Origin: Petrosia ficiformis
Lineage: Eukaryota > Porifera > Demospongiae > Haplosclerida > Petrosiidae
DNA length: 64,000 nucleotides
Assembly (NCBI GenBank): GCA_947044365.1
Contig: OX345636.1
Location: 8,142,001-8,206,000, forward strand
Direction of reading: 5' to 3'
In this document: piece after piece, positions 33,901 through 46,920 of the stretch
How positions within the stretch are numbered: the stretch's first letter is position 1
Layout: each line of letters begins with the position of its first letter
Position numbers and translations under genes: made by a program
Notes under the pieces: model-generated
Told to the model about the DNA's origin: nothing
Databases searched by the model: none
What the model saw: only the letters and a program-made list of their open reading frames with translations

Positions 33901-36365
33901 TCATGTAGTGTCATGTACTATGCTCTCATGTGTCATTGATACACTGCTACATCATGGATGACACACTAGTACATAATAATTAGTTTAGTACATAGTCTAC
34001 ATACAACATCCAATATTTATGAATATTTTTCTTAAATCATCCAATAAATGTTTTATAAATGATTTTGTAATAAATATATTATAATATTATCCCATACTAC
34101 ACAAAGGATCAGTACATTTGAACATTGTTATCACGAATATAGTGTACATGTATATGTTTGCTAATAATATTAGTAGCCATATATTTGTCATAGCAACTGG
34201 GCTATAGAAACTTGCTACATGTATGTACATTTGGCTACTTTTGGTTACTTCCACACACACAGATCTCTAATAAAGCAACTAGATTCTCTGACACAAATAG
34301 GATACTGATGTCCTCGTAGATGACTAAGCTAATCATAATGGAAGGAGGTTAGTACCTATATATAACAGTAGCCCATGTATGAATAAACTGTTCAATGATA
34401 TGTAGGAGTGTTTGACATCTGTATTACACACTATACTAGTTAATTTATAAATACACAAAAGATTTTTAAATTTGCTTAAATTGTCATCCCGTTGTTTCTG
34501 AAAAATGAAATGAAATTAATCCAGCTCTAGTAACTACAGTACATGTACATGTGCATTGTACATGTATAATTGTACATGTACATGTAAATGTGCATGTACA
34601 TGTATGTCAATAAAACATCACTATACTGTACAGTAATTATTCAATAGATCTGCACTACAATACATTTACATGTACATGTACATGTACAATATCACAAAAT
34701 ATTCATTCATATCAACCCATCAAGTGTTTAGGAGTACATAATATTATATTAAATGTTCACTATTATCAGATGGAGTACGTTATGATAGGATGAGTAAATT
34801 ATACATTGTTATCATAAATACATGGTTACTATGGAAACATGTTACTTGTATTTACATATTAGTAGCTAATCACATGTACATATTTACCAAATAAAGCTAC
34901 TACATGTGTGTTTTATACAAAATTATAATGTTGATGATTATTAAATATGTTTTATATTCATATCTAATTGATAATTATACCTATGTACATTATGATGATA
35001 TAACTTTAGGATATGAAAATTATATTACATATGATAATGAAGTAACTATGTATACATGTATTATATAAAGTACATGTAATTGAATAATATATCCTATTAG
35101 AGGTTATTTGATTACATCATTTACATGATAATACATAAAAAGTAAACTGTGTCACACTGTGAGTCTGATATTTTGAGTGGTAAACTACTATACAAAACAA
35201 TAATAACAGTATCCATTACATGTACTTGTTGTGTTCTACTACTGGTAATATAATGTTGATAAAACCCTTTAGTCTGGTAGTTCCTAAGTGTAGTTGAATA
35301 ACATACTAGGTATATATGATTACAACTATTCTGTTTCCACATAATACAATAGAATCAAGCTTTCTTTTACCACTCATTTCATGAAGAATATCTGGTAAAT
35401 CCCAGAGTATGAAATATTGTGACATCATTTAAATAACCTCTCAACTATTTAAAAGAAGCTGGTATTTATCATTCATATTTTTAATCCTCATTTATTATGT
35501 ACATGTATTGTATTTGTATTGACCTCTTCATGATGAGATCATGTAGATATAATCAAAGGTTGCTATTAATATAAATGATGTTACAGACATGCTAAGTGAG
35601 GGTTGGTTCTGCTGGTTAGTCTACTGTTCATCAGCTTATAGTCCAGTTAGATATTTGAGAAGATAGAAACAGCTGGCTTTGAAGCTAGCTTTGGAATTAG
35701 TACTGATATTTTACAAGTGATGATTTAAACTTTGCAACTTATCGTATCAAAGATCCCTCATGTCCAAAGTTAGCTTGCCTTGTTCAAGCTGCTGCTGAAT
35801 TTGACAAATACCCCTTAAACTATGATTTCATACAATTGTACAGGTAGTGTTTAATATTATATATAGTAATACGTACATGTACACACTGGATATACATGTA
35901 CATGTATAGGTGTTTAGTATTGATGTTGTACTGGTAGTGTACATGTATATAAGTGTCACTTTGTATATTACTTGCTACATGTGACTGATTAGGTGTAAGT
36001 GATCCAACAGTAGCTGCATGTGTCAGTATACATGACTTACAGCTGGCAGTGAATAAAGTTTCAGCAGTTGTATTCAATTTGTGGTTTATACATGTACATG
36101 TATGGTTGGTTTAATTTACTGGACCATGTAGTTTTGGTATATAATTATAATTATTTTAAATAATGTTTACAAAGTTTTTGCAAACTTTATTTTATTGTAA
36201 GTAGAAGTAGACATCTGCTTGTGACCAAGCTATAAACATAGACAAAACAAAATTAGTATCTAATAGATTACTCATATATTTTGACTTCCCATTACTATTA
36301 GCTACTGATGTGCAGTGATTTCCCCCTGTATTTCCCAATGGTCTTTGTAAATATTTATTATATAT

Positions 36366-36413
<48 letters not shown>

Positions 36414-37116
36414 GCAAATAATTATGATTATATATTGGCCCAAACAGTGGTCTGATGAAAACAACATCAATAGGTATAGTGGATACATTCACACGATGTT
36501 TGTGAACTGATCAAATGTAATGTTTATCAAATGTTTACTATTAGATGTTTTCTATAGTAAGCTCTATTTGGTTGTATTCAATAATTCGGTATACTCCAGT
36601 GTTTTAGTGTTTTCAACATAGTGGTGCTGGCACGAAAATCAAAGGATATTGCAAAGGGAAATGACATTGCATAGAGTAGTGCAACACCTCTCTTCAACTC
36701 TTTAGCTAGAACCTTGCATTAATCTTCTCAATAGGAGAGATGTATATCTGAACTAACAATTTGAGTTTACATAATACAGAGTGTAATGTCATTTCTAAAT
36801 GAGACTTTAATTTGTGCTCTGAAGTGCCACATTAAGATTGATGTTTATGTATCACATGACATTTCACATGATTGTATATAATTTTCATTATGCTAGTAAT
36901 AATTATAATTATAATTCATAAAGCGGTGATATTGTACATGTAAGTTAATGATACGCATGTACATGTATATGTAGTAGACATGACACATGTATAATATCTT
37001 CAAACAGATAAGAATAACTCAACATGGTATTATTATCAAAATTTATATAATTATTAATAATTATTCATTTCAGTATATTCATATGTAGTAATATGTTGTA
37101 TAAGTTATATCAAGTA
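33901..37116. other. No gene seen; TACATG clusters and (TA)n at 36358-36411
   Basis: AT-rich sequence with TACATG-rich clusters near 34540-34690, a short stretch (near 35945) resembling 2115-2150, and a TA microsatellite. No coding, RNA or TIR features supported. Confidence 0.5.
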
Positions 37117-37124
37117 GTTTGAGA

Positions 37125-37676
37125 CAGACATAGGGCGAAGCACTTTAGAAAGTGCTTGAGCATAATCTGAAGTATACAGTAAAGTGCTTGAAGCTGTAAA
37201 CTGTTCATATAGTTGAACAGGCGGAAGTGCTTTGAGCACAAACTGAAGCACCCTGAAAGTGGTTCAAGCATAATTTTAAGCACATTTCTAATTAAACAGC
37301 GCCAAAAAAGCAATTTTTAGTGAATTAGATTATTGTTACATTTTATAAACATTGTTTTTTTGAAAAGTACTGTCTTTAATTTGTCATCATTCAGTCCAAA
37401 ACACCTTCCAGCTATGCTATAAAGTCATGATAATTACACATTTTAAAACTATCAGCCTGGTACATGTATATATTTAAAAGTAATTTATAAACTGTTTTGA
37501 ATCATTTCTACTTAACAAGCACTTAATTGTACTTCATAAGCACTTTTAATAAAACGTGCTTAAGCATAAGCACAAGCACTTTACCAGAAAGATGATCAAG
37601 AGCACTTTCAAGCACTCCAAAAAATGTGCTTATAGCAGTTTTAAGTACAAGCACATTTGTGCTCACTCCATATTTG
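37125..37676. mobile_element. Diverged non-autonomous hAT element with exact 8-bp TSD
   Basis: The left end CAGACATAGGGCGAAG resembles that of the element at 19760. The right end CTCCATATTTG is its eroded complement. GTTTGAGA flanks exactly at 37117-37124 and 37677-37684. The interior is full of AAGCACTTT/AAAGTGCTT motifs as in the 19760 copy but has no hATC remnant. Confidence 0.85.
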
Positions 37677-37796
37677 GTTTGAGATACATGTAGTCTTGTC
37701 TCCACTACCCACACTATTAACAAACAAAAGATATCTGGTGACTTTAATTGAATTTCTTGTCATTTGAAACTAACAAGTGTATATAGAGAAAAAAAC

Positions 37797-38220
37797 ATCC
37801 CTATGATTGCTTTACAAATTTAAGTGAAGATAAAAGTATGCTTTGTGATGTCCAGCATTCAGTAATCATGGCTGACTTTATCATGCCTGAAACACAACAG
37901 CATACTATAGTTATTATTCTGATTATCTACTCTGTTTACCTTTTAAAGAACCTTGTAGAACTTAAAGAATATATTTCAGGTAGGATAGCTAGCTATTTGT
38001 TCCAGTTTCTACGTAAGCTACACAGTTTTCTTTCTGCTGGGATCTGTAGAGCTTGATCGCGCGATCTTTTACGCGCCACGCCCATTAATTGATCGAGCCC
38101 CCGGGAAGGTGTAACTTCCTTAACTACATATACAACGCATACTCGCGTAGGTGACACAAGAATATTATAATTATTATATATATATATAGTTCGAACCCGT
38201 GGGAAAGCAATCATAGGGAT
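37797..38220 (+). mobile_element. ATCCCTATGATTGC-family TIR element, full copy, inverted
   Basis: The ends are ATCCCTATGATTGCTTT and AAAGCAATCATAGGGAT. The interior is the reverse complement of the core of 24841-25300 (for example AACTTCCTTAACTACA). A short frame (MADFIMPETQQ) has a counterpart in the 26.9 kb copy, but stops and frame changes argue against a real protein. Confidence 0.75.
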
Positions 38221-39102
38221 GGCCCTACGGGCCATAAAAAGTATCACTGAAAAGATGATGGATCACTACAGATAAGACTGTATTGTAGCACTTTATTATT
38301 TTATCTACAAAACTATGCTTTTTATAGACTTGATAAACAAAGTAATTTTCTTTAACATTGTTGTGACATCACAAATTTGATTGGTTAGCCAGAAATCTGC
38401 TCAATAACAAGAAACTATACTGAAGTCACCAGTTGACCTTTTACTAATTAAGAGCATGAGCTTTTGGGGATGAGACTATGTTTGAGTAAGGATCTGATGA
38501 ACTGTGTAATGTTTTTTGTCTGCTATATAAACTGTAATCTTCATTTCAGTACAATAATAATTGATAAATCACAAATACTTTGGGCTGACCTAGTATTAGC
38601 TTTCATGCTATTTTGTGCTAGTCCCTTGCTTTGCATAAATGATTTGTTAATTGTAATGGAGAAGCTCCACCTAAACTACATGTAGTCACACCACTTGAGA
38701 TACGTATATCTAGTGATCTTCTATCAATTTATTGGTTATGTTGACTCAGTATACAGGGAATCATGCACATCATTCAAATTTAAATTCAAGTACATGTACA
38801 TGTATGTTGTAATGTCATCAAAATATCATATGACTAGATGTGTACATGTACTGTACATATGTTGAGGTTCATCACTAATGACTATAATAAATTATACATG
38901 TACTATTCTTTATTGGGACTCAGGCTTGTCTCAGTTAGAGATACATATGTACATGTATGTGTAATAGTATAATTACCATATAAGGAAATGATAATTATGA
39001 ACAAGGAAAGGTGTGTCTTAATTCTTAATAACTATAAATCTCATCAAACATTGTTTTGTTTATAATTACATACACATAATGTATATTACATGTATGCATA
39101 GA
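38221..39102. other. No gene seen
   Basis: AT-rich sequence. A small GGCCC-TAC-GGGCC hairpin follows the TIR element at 38221-38236. Confidence 0.5.
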
Positions 39103-39687
39103 TAATAAAGTAAAGGGATTGGAAATGGGCGTTCGCTAATGTTTTAATGCTGTAAGTTTAAATTGTGGTTTGTCTCATGACCCAATCATTCTGTTATTAT
39201 GTAATGGGTCTAAATCACCATTTAGGCTATTCCTGTGAAAATTACAGGTACAGCTGATCTAGGTACCATTTGAGCAGATTTCGATGAGTAGAGAGATTAT
39301 TATTTGTACTGGAAGTTCCAAACTTGGTTCGTCTCATGACCCATGTATATATAGTACTATAACATGTTTTGACTATTAGTAGTTTATTAGTTGTCGAGTG
39401 ATAGGTACAGTGAAAACATTTGTTGACAACTGCAGGGTAAATAAAACAGGAGTCTATAAAGTTTATAGTACGACTTTTCAGTAAATTGGACGAGAGAAGC
39501 TGTGCGCACCTTCAAATACTGGCAATTCTTTGCTTACCCTCTAACTGTGTCCAGAAATAGTCTTTTTAGTGTAAGCTTCTTCTTTCTTTTCACCGTGTTT
39601 ACATAGGCTTGCTGAGGCCTGCAACGTGCGAAATAACAAGTACATGTAGCCCGGTTTCTATGGGTTTCCAATCCCTTTACTTTATTA
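39103..39687. mobile_element. 585-bp MITE with 23-bp perfect TIR
   Basis: The left end TAATAAAGTAAAGGGATTGG (39103 on) is exactly mirrored at 39665-39687. The interior repeats TCTCATGACCCA twice and has no coding capacity. No clear target duplication, so the superfamily is open. Confidence 0.85.
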
Positions 39688-39881
39688 CCTATGATGTATG
39701 TACACGTATGTTAACCACACCCCTTAAGAATAATAATATTCAGGAAATAAAACGTTTGCACAATATTTTCAGTGTCTCTGTTCATAGAGATACACTGATA
39801 CACAGTATATACTGTTGATACTAATAATCAATACTCAGTAATGAACACTCTCTTCTTGTATGTTATATAACTTATTTTGTG

Positions 39882-40538
39882 TGTTTAATAGTATCCATGT
39901 ACATGTACAATATAAAAGAATCAAATCAGACTGTTTATTTACCTTTAAAACTCTTTTGTGTTTGAATGTCCTGATATCAATACTAATATCATATATACTG
40001 GTTGCATGGTTAGTACTGTTACTTATTAATCACATGTTTTTAATTAAGTACATACTACATCCTTTATCAGGATTTATTCCACACATACATGTTAAACACA
40101 TGTGTATAATATTATAATAACATCTTTTTTGATAGTGACAACGTGTTTATCATGAGGATTATTTCCCTCTCACTCTATAACTAGTTTTTTCCTCAAATAA
40201 TTGGATATCAAAATCTATATTCAGCTTATATCAATCCCCATTTACCATTTTCTCATAGCATGTTTACCAATGAGCACCAATACACCTCTACCAACATATC
40301 TGATAGCTGTATGGCTCTGTGATAAACAGTCTTATAGATTATGATAATTTGATCTAACGGCCTTTAAACACTCGCATTTCATAATATTTGATATCCAGGG
40401 AAATGGATACCACATTTAGTGGGCTTCCTATATGTACAATGTATATAGAAAATGACAGAAATGTGAGACGATGAGAGAATTACTAGTCATTAGGGACAGT
40501 ATGTTAGTCAGGGCATGATCACTGAACCATAGTGTGTA
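39882..40538. repeat. Segmental duplication block, right copy (partner 1112-1766)
   Basis: Near-identical to 1112-1766 in the same orientation. It lies 3' of the MATH exon of the second TRAF-like gene. Confidence 0.9.
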
Positions 40539-40929
40539 TATAGATTCACTGAATCATTTGGACCTAGGAAGAGTAGGGCTGGCATTTCAACATGATTAAT
40601 GATTTCCTTTTATATACTTCTTCACTCATCCAGTATCATTGTGGTTAACTTCCTAATGATATGATATTCATGTGACACACCATGACTAATGTACTATCCA
40701 TGATGACTAGTTAAGTATTTTGGGGTAAGTATTTGTTCTAAATCATAAGACTGGTTTTAACATCCAGTGACATCCAACTAATTTTATATTTTCTCACTCC
40801 ACCTTAATACCACAAAAGAAGGAATACTAAAAATGGAATGGACGTAATTAATATACGTATTGTTATTCCTGTGTATACATACATATTCTATACTAAATGT
40901 ATTAATACATGATAAATAATAATAAGTAC

Positions 40930-43900
40930 CTGTAGGTATGGAAACATTTCCAATTAGGAAACAGAGAGTATCACTGCTAATATATTCTGTGTTGTTACTA
41001 GGATTATAATATAGTTCACTGTGGGGGATGAAATTGAAATAACCAAAACCAAGAGCTCTCTCTCCTTCAATCACTTTAGAACAACTCTTTAAAGGAGTGT
41101 TATCATTGAACGGTATAATCTTCTTTACATGTTCGTTATCCTCTCTCCAATTGAGGAGATGAATCGAGATGTCTCCAGTAAAGGGCCATTTCAATTGGTT
41201 ATCGTTTGTTCCTTTCATGAGGCATACAACCACTGACACATGTGTGCCTTTACCTTTACCATACCCATTTGCAACAATAGCTAATAGCATCTTGTAGCCA
41301 TTATATGATGAATAGAATGGTGCACTATAATACTCAGCATTAAGTTTCTTGTAGTCAGTAAAATTTGTTACATTTACTATGAATGGTGGAATAGAAGGAG
41401 ATGACTTTGTAATTAGAGCAGAATACCACATAGGAACTGTAGGGCCTGTGAAATATAATAATAATAATTATTAATCTATGTGTAGTATAATTTCATGTGT
41501 TATAATATTTGAACTACGTTATGTGATTATTTTGAAATTTAAAATCATGAATATAATTAACTGTACTTGTGTTATTAGATAAGAGTTAAATAGTAATCAT
41601 TAAAATATCAATTATATGTGACTATGAATAAGAAAATTAGTCTCTTGAGAAATAAAATTAATTTTGCTTTTAAAACACATAACTTAGAGGGCTACATGGT
41701 TCGGAGTGCATTCCTAGTATTACGAAGCACTCTAAAATTTTGTAATGTGTGTCAGGGATAAGCCCATGTAAATAGCTTAAAATGTTGAGGGATGTTTGGC
41801 CAACCTTTGCCCTAAATACCAAGTACAGGAGGAATTTTAAAGTTGGGTGTCTCCCCGTTAATGGAGGCTAGGAGGGGATTCAGCCTCTCACCACCCACGC
41901 AATTTGGAAGTACAGAGACCACACCTATGCAATTGGGTGGGTAGCTACATTTCCCTTGCTGTAAAATCTGAAATCGTGTGGGTGTAGCTGGTGCCAACAT
42001 GTAGTGGGGTAATTTTGTTTGCCGAAATATATGCAGCAGAGACGCCAGTGTTTGGAAATGGGAAGAATTTTGAAAAACAATCTCAGTCCTCTAAGGGTTA
42101 AATGTTCACTATTCAGTCAGGAATATCAAATGATATTTGATATTCACTTTATGATTATAAATTAATTATCTTCATGTATAAAATAACTGAATAATGAACA
42201 TTTAAATATATTAAGTATTTGACAAATTATTATTTCCAAAGCGACTCATTTTCTCATCCACATACATGTAGTCATCATAATATAATTATGTGTTATAATA
42301 ATATAATTATGAATTGATTAGTAACAGTATACTCCTCATTATATATACTATATATAAGATGATTGATATTTACATGTAATTAAGAGACAAACTGAATGTA
42401 TTGTAATCTCATCACATGTAAGATAATATAATTATACTAATACAGGTCATTACTTCATATAAGGATAGTATTGTAGATATATTGCATATTCAAAATAGTA
42501 TAATACATGTACATGTACTTATACAAACCACACAATACAATAATGTAATGCTTGAATGATAACATCCTGATATAACCCTATAACAATGTCCATACTACTA
42601 ATATACATGTACTTCTTATATCATATGAGACTATATAAATATAACATTATTTCATGACTTCTTATATGAAGTCTTATTAATTGTAATTATTAATAAGACC
42701 ACTAGCCTCATACCTGGGGATGATACAATTATGTACATACACTACTGTATTATTTCATGACTTACATGTATTATATGAAGCCTTATTGCCGAGCACCTTA
42801 GTGCGATGCAACTAATACGGTAGTGTAGTGAAATTTCAACCTTAGTTTGTATATATATATATATATGTGTGGTTCTGTCACGCTTAGGAATGCAATAATT
42901 AAACATACGACCACAGGCACGTTAATACATAGAGCGCGCATACTGTTGATGGTGTACTGCTCTAAAGTAGAGACGAGTGAGGAACCTACCATTAAGGAAC
43001 CTACAGCATGCCTTCGACACCTAGATACACTGAGAAAAAGGATGCAAAGACGGGGAGCTACAGAAGAGGCCAAGACAGAGGAGAAATTAAGAGGTAGAGA
43101 ACAGAAACAGCGAGATCTAGATGAGAGTGAACAAGAAGCAAGAGCATCCCATGTATGTTAGCATTATCGCAAGGATCACAAGATGACAAATCACTAAATT
43201 CTCTCTTCTTTCCTCCCATTATAAGTGTCAAAGACAAATAATTATACCATTGTGTGACTAAAACCTTTCTGGATATTAATTGACTACAGTTTAGTGCGAG
43301 CGAGGCAGTCCTGTGCATACGTATTCCTAGTTAATTGTAATTATTAATAAGACCACTATCCTCATACCTGGGGATGAGACAATTATGTACATACACTACT
43401 GTATAGTAAAGCCTGGTTCACAATATGATTCAAGGCCTTGTGTTTCTTTGCGTTGTGTCAGTGCTTTATATTTTTAAGATGACACGTTTCTTTTAAAACC
43501 GTCAGACACAACCTAACTAACACAAGATAGGATCTGATTCTATTTTATATTTATTTGTATACATTACATGTATAATTTAATACCTTCCAAGAAAGTTATG
43601 TACCAAAAACAATCTTCATTGTTTTTATGACAATATATAGGCAACTTTCAGTTAGGTTAACAACTCTCATGATTTTATTGATCAAGTCATGTAGCTACTC
43701 AAATACAAGTTATAAATAATTATGAGCTTAGTTTGAATTATGTGATTAAAAGTAGGAGTGTGCTTAAAAATCAGTAAATACATATATACAATACCTTTCA
43801 TTTGTGATAACTGTTGTTTCAACTGTAAGATCATGTGAGTATTTTGTAAGCTGGTGGTTTGTAGTTGTAGTTGAAATTTCTCATGATCTCTGGTTAGTTT

Positions 43901-44897
43901 CTCATCTAACTTCCTCATTTCTGTGCTCTCTTCTTCCGTCTGCTGTTGTAGCCTCTCTGCACTTTCTTGTAGCATTTTAAGCTCCTTCATCATTTCATCA
44001 CTGCCTTCCTTGAACTCATTTAGCATTTCTTTTTGTTTAGCTTCGTATTTCTGCTCAAATGTTTCCAGATATTGTAATACTTCTTCACATTCTACCTCTG
44101 TAGCATCTTCTAGTAACATCACCAGTTCATTTGGGACTGTCAGGACTATTTCCTTCTTGTGTGCTTCAAGCTGCTCTTGTATCAATTCAATTTCCTTCTC
44201 TAGTACAGTGATTTCTCTTGATGTCGTCATATCCTGTTCTTCCATTCTTGTCTCGTCTCCATGTTTCTCTTCCTGTTCTTTGGAGGTATCCATTTCCGGT
44301 AAATATACACAATCATTAGTAAGGTGTTTCTCTTGATCATCCAGCTCTCCCACCCATTCACACCCTTTCTCAACATTTGTACAACGGATCTGCAATTTGG
44401 AAAGTAGACGATGTTGTTTTCTATCGAAGATATTAGTATACTCCTCTGTATTACAAGAAGGACAGGACTGTTTGTTGGCTCTAGTATGTTCTATACACAC
44501 CTGGAAATATCAAAAGTATTAGTATCACTGGTTTAGTAAGTTAAAAGCTGGGAATCGTAATGGTTAACCCACAATATAACATAATATGAAGATACTCTAA
44601 AAATGTGTTTCATGTAAATAATAATTATATACTCTACAAAAACTTTACATTTTGTGTATAATATTTTGTAATGTTGCATGCCAAATTACTGGTGTGATAT
44701 AGGAATTGGTCAGATTGCTTCAAAATACTCACCTGACAAATACGAGTTCCACAACACAATAATACATGTGGTTCTCTAACTACTAACAGACACACTGGAC
44801 AATGAGGTGATTCTGGAGGAAGATCAAGAAATAGTTGATCTTCATATCCACCAGTAGGTAGTGATTCATGAACAGTGATATTAGAAATAGCCATCAT
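40930..44897 (-). CDS. TRAF-like RING/zf-TRAF/coiled-coil/MATH protein, copy 2
   Basis: Exons 44897-44733 (ATG at 44897, 55 codons), 44500-43795 and 41445-40930 join in the same phases as copy 1. The protein has a RING-like finger (C33 to C71), a TRAF zinc finger (C95 to C119), a coiled coil about 29 codons longer than in copy 1, and a MATH domain (YYSAPFYSSYNGYKMLLAI, CLMKGTNDNQLKWPF, IHLLNWREDNEHVK). The first exon differs from copy 1 at only three residues, while exons 2 and 3 are much more diverged. The zinc-ligand His of the RING is Thr here too. The MATH exon ends in a phase-1 donor (GTACTT); it could join a short terminal exon or the MATH exons at 32287 and 28052. The 2.35 kb second intron carries transposon debris. 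Confidence 0.87.
41685..42100. mobile_element. Non-autonomous derivative of the DUF7869-like transposon
   Basis: The left end AACTTAGAGGGCT and right end CTCAGTCCTCTAAGGGTT form imperfect inverted ends. The last 90 bp match 19575-19665. It lies in the second intron of TRAF-like copy 2 and has no coding capacity. Confidence 0.55.
42677..43409. repeat. Direct repeat flanking inserted transposon debris
   Basis: TAATTATTAATAAGACCACT and CTCATACCTGGGGATGA occur at about 42677-42752 and again at 43332-43409. The 580 bp between hold the Helitron-like fragment, so the debris came in with, or caused, a local duplication. Confidence 0.7.
42940..43161 (+). pseudogene. Small Helitron-like N-terminal fragment
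   Basis: The frame reads LRHLDTLRKRMQRRGATEE, RGREQKQRDLDESEQEARA and a stop at 43159-43161. The arginine/glutamate/glutamine repeat style resembles the 16.8-17.2 kb remnant. It is short and isolated in an intron on the opposite strand to the host gene. Confidence 0.35.
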
Positions 44898-45875
44898 AGG
44901 AAGTGTAGTATACTATGACACACCCAAACTACCTAATCTAGTTATGTATTTCACACTCTACTATTATCTAATCATAAGTGTACACTCAACATCATGAAAA
45001 GATAAACATCATCTTTACTATAATTATATCATCATTAGAAATATGAAATGTAATATTGAAATTAGTATAACACAAACTGCAATAGATAAATTTCCTATCA
45101 TTGATTTAGTATTATTGAATAATACATTATACACACTATAACAAGATTAAAGCCAGTACAGTGAGCATTTAGTATTCACTATAATATTATATTATCTTGA
45201 AGTTGATTGTAGTCCATCTCTAGGTCGATATCAGATGCTGTATATATAATTATGATAGGGTTATAATAATTATATTTATTATGAAAATCATTTTTCTTAC
45301 TTTCAAATGTGTATTGTTGATGATGAATATCTTGAGAAATATCTTGCATATCTGAAAATTATAAAACCAATTACTATAAAGTATAATGAGAATTTATTAT
45401 AGTACATTATAATTATATAATATGTTATAATACCATGGGGCTCATAAGAACAGTTAATTACTTTACAGTTTACATAAAGGGAATACTTGTCTCCAGTTTC
45501 AAGTGTTACAGTAGATAATTCAAGTGTACTAAGTGTTTGTTTTCAGTTTGTCTCCTCCCTACATCACTTGTAAAGACTTCCTTTTGTGAACCTTAATTGC
45601 ATTCCATTGACAAATTTTATAATCACCATGGAGATATCTTATCCAGCTTGTGGGAAATCTACATGAACCCTCAACCACATTTCCCACAGATGACTATAAT
45701 CTACCTCTAGTGTGAGATATCCTATACTTGCATGTATATAAATTATTTATTATAGTATACATCATATATGTAATATTAGCATACCTTGAATATAAATCAC
45801 ATGTTTTCTAACGGAACTAGTCATTTTATAGATCCTTCAATTAATATATCCCATAATTGTAATGAGTGGTAATAT
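44898..45875. promoter_or_regulatory. Duplicated 5' flank of TRAF-like copy 2 (putative promoter region)
   Basis: Very close match to 5833-6655, with an insertion at about 45650-45830 and short indels. High conservation of a non-coding flank reflects recent duplication and may carry the promoter. Confidence 0.45.
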
Positions 45876-46053
45876 TCCCTGTATAATAATTATAATGATA
45901 TCATACTTATTAATATGTCAAGATAAACCTGAATATCAGGAGTATCAGGTGATCAATACTCAATGTCTTTTGAATACCTAGCTTATCACACTATAGACTG
46001 TATGATGTTACATACAAAACAGTTTGGTCAGTGAGTTTGTTATCTCAGTTACA

Positions 46054-46250
46054 ATTTATAATATCTCATTTATAATATAATTCAAGTGTTAGTATATTAT
46101 ATTACTATACTATCAGTACATACAGTAATACACATAATATCTCATTTATAATATAATTCGAGTGTTAGTATATTATATTACTATACTATCAGTACGTACA
46201 GTAATACACATAATATATCATTTATAATATAATTCAAGTTATATTACTAT
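46054..46250. repeat. 76-bp tandem repeat, 2.5 copies
   Basis: ATATCTCATTTATAATATAA recurs at 46061 and 46137 and, altered, near 46213. Confidence 0.85.
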
Positions 46251-46375
46251 AGTATATAAACCTAATAGTAACTGATAGTATAAGATGACTGGTATAATAT
46301 TTCACACCTCTGAATACCATAGTAAATTAGTAATATCAGTTTACACTTGTCAGTATTTCATTTACTATTAATTAT

Positions 46376-46920
46376 TAACCCTTAGAGGGCTGAGCTTGCT
46401 GGTGCTTCTACAGCAGATATCTTAGCCACTATTCACTTTCTGTGTCCCAAACTTGGCTTTTTTTTCGACATGGAGTACTAGTTCTAGCAACTTGATTACC
46501 AGGACTCAAAAGTCCTCAAGCGCTTCGTAGGACTAATTTAAATGCAGTGTTCTCCCTCTTTTCACTGCAACTGGGGCATACAAAACAAAACTGCTGCATG
46601 TTAGCACCAGTTACACCGTGTTACCAGGTGTTAAACCAAGAGAAATGACTTAGCTACTCACCAAATAGCATGGATGGGTTTATTGTGTGTGTGTTAGGGG
46701 GGAGGGGGGTTGGCAAGGAGGCATACCCCACCTTCGAAACTCATTAATGGGTTACAGGAGCAAAAGGCAACTGAACATTATTAGCCATTTTCATGAGCTT
46801 ATCCCTAACACCAATTACAAACATCTGGAGTGCTTTGTAATGTTAAGAACACTCTCCCAACTGCATAGGGGTCATATCCCACATATATGGCCATCAGCCA
46901 TATGTAGGAACACAAAGTAG
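46376..46920. mobile_element. Fragment of the DUF7869-like transposon (terminus plus exon remnant)
   Basis: It starts TTAACCCTTAGAGGGCTGAG, the inverse of the end at 19650. It then carries CCCAAACTTGGCT and GACATGGAGTACTAG, which match the 5' exon of the gene at 19560-17838 on the other strand, but with stops. The right boundary is unclear. Confidence 0.55.
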
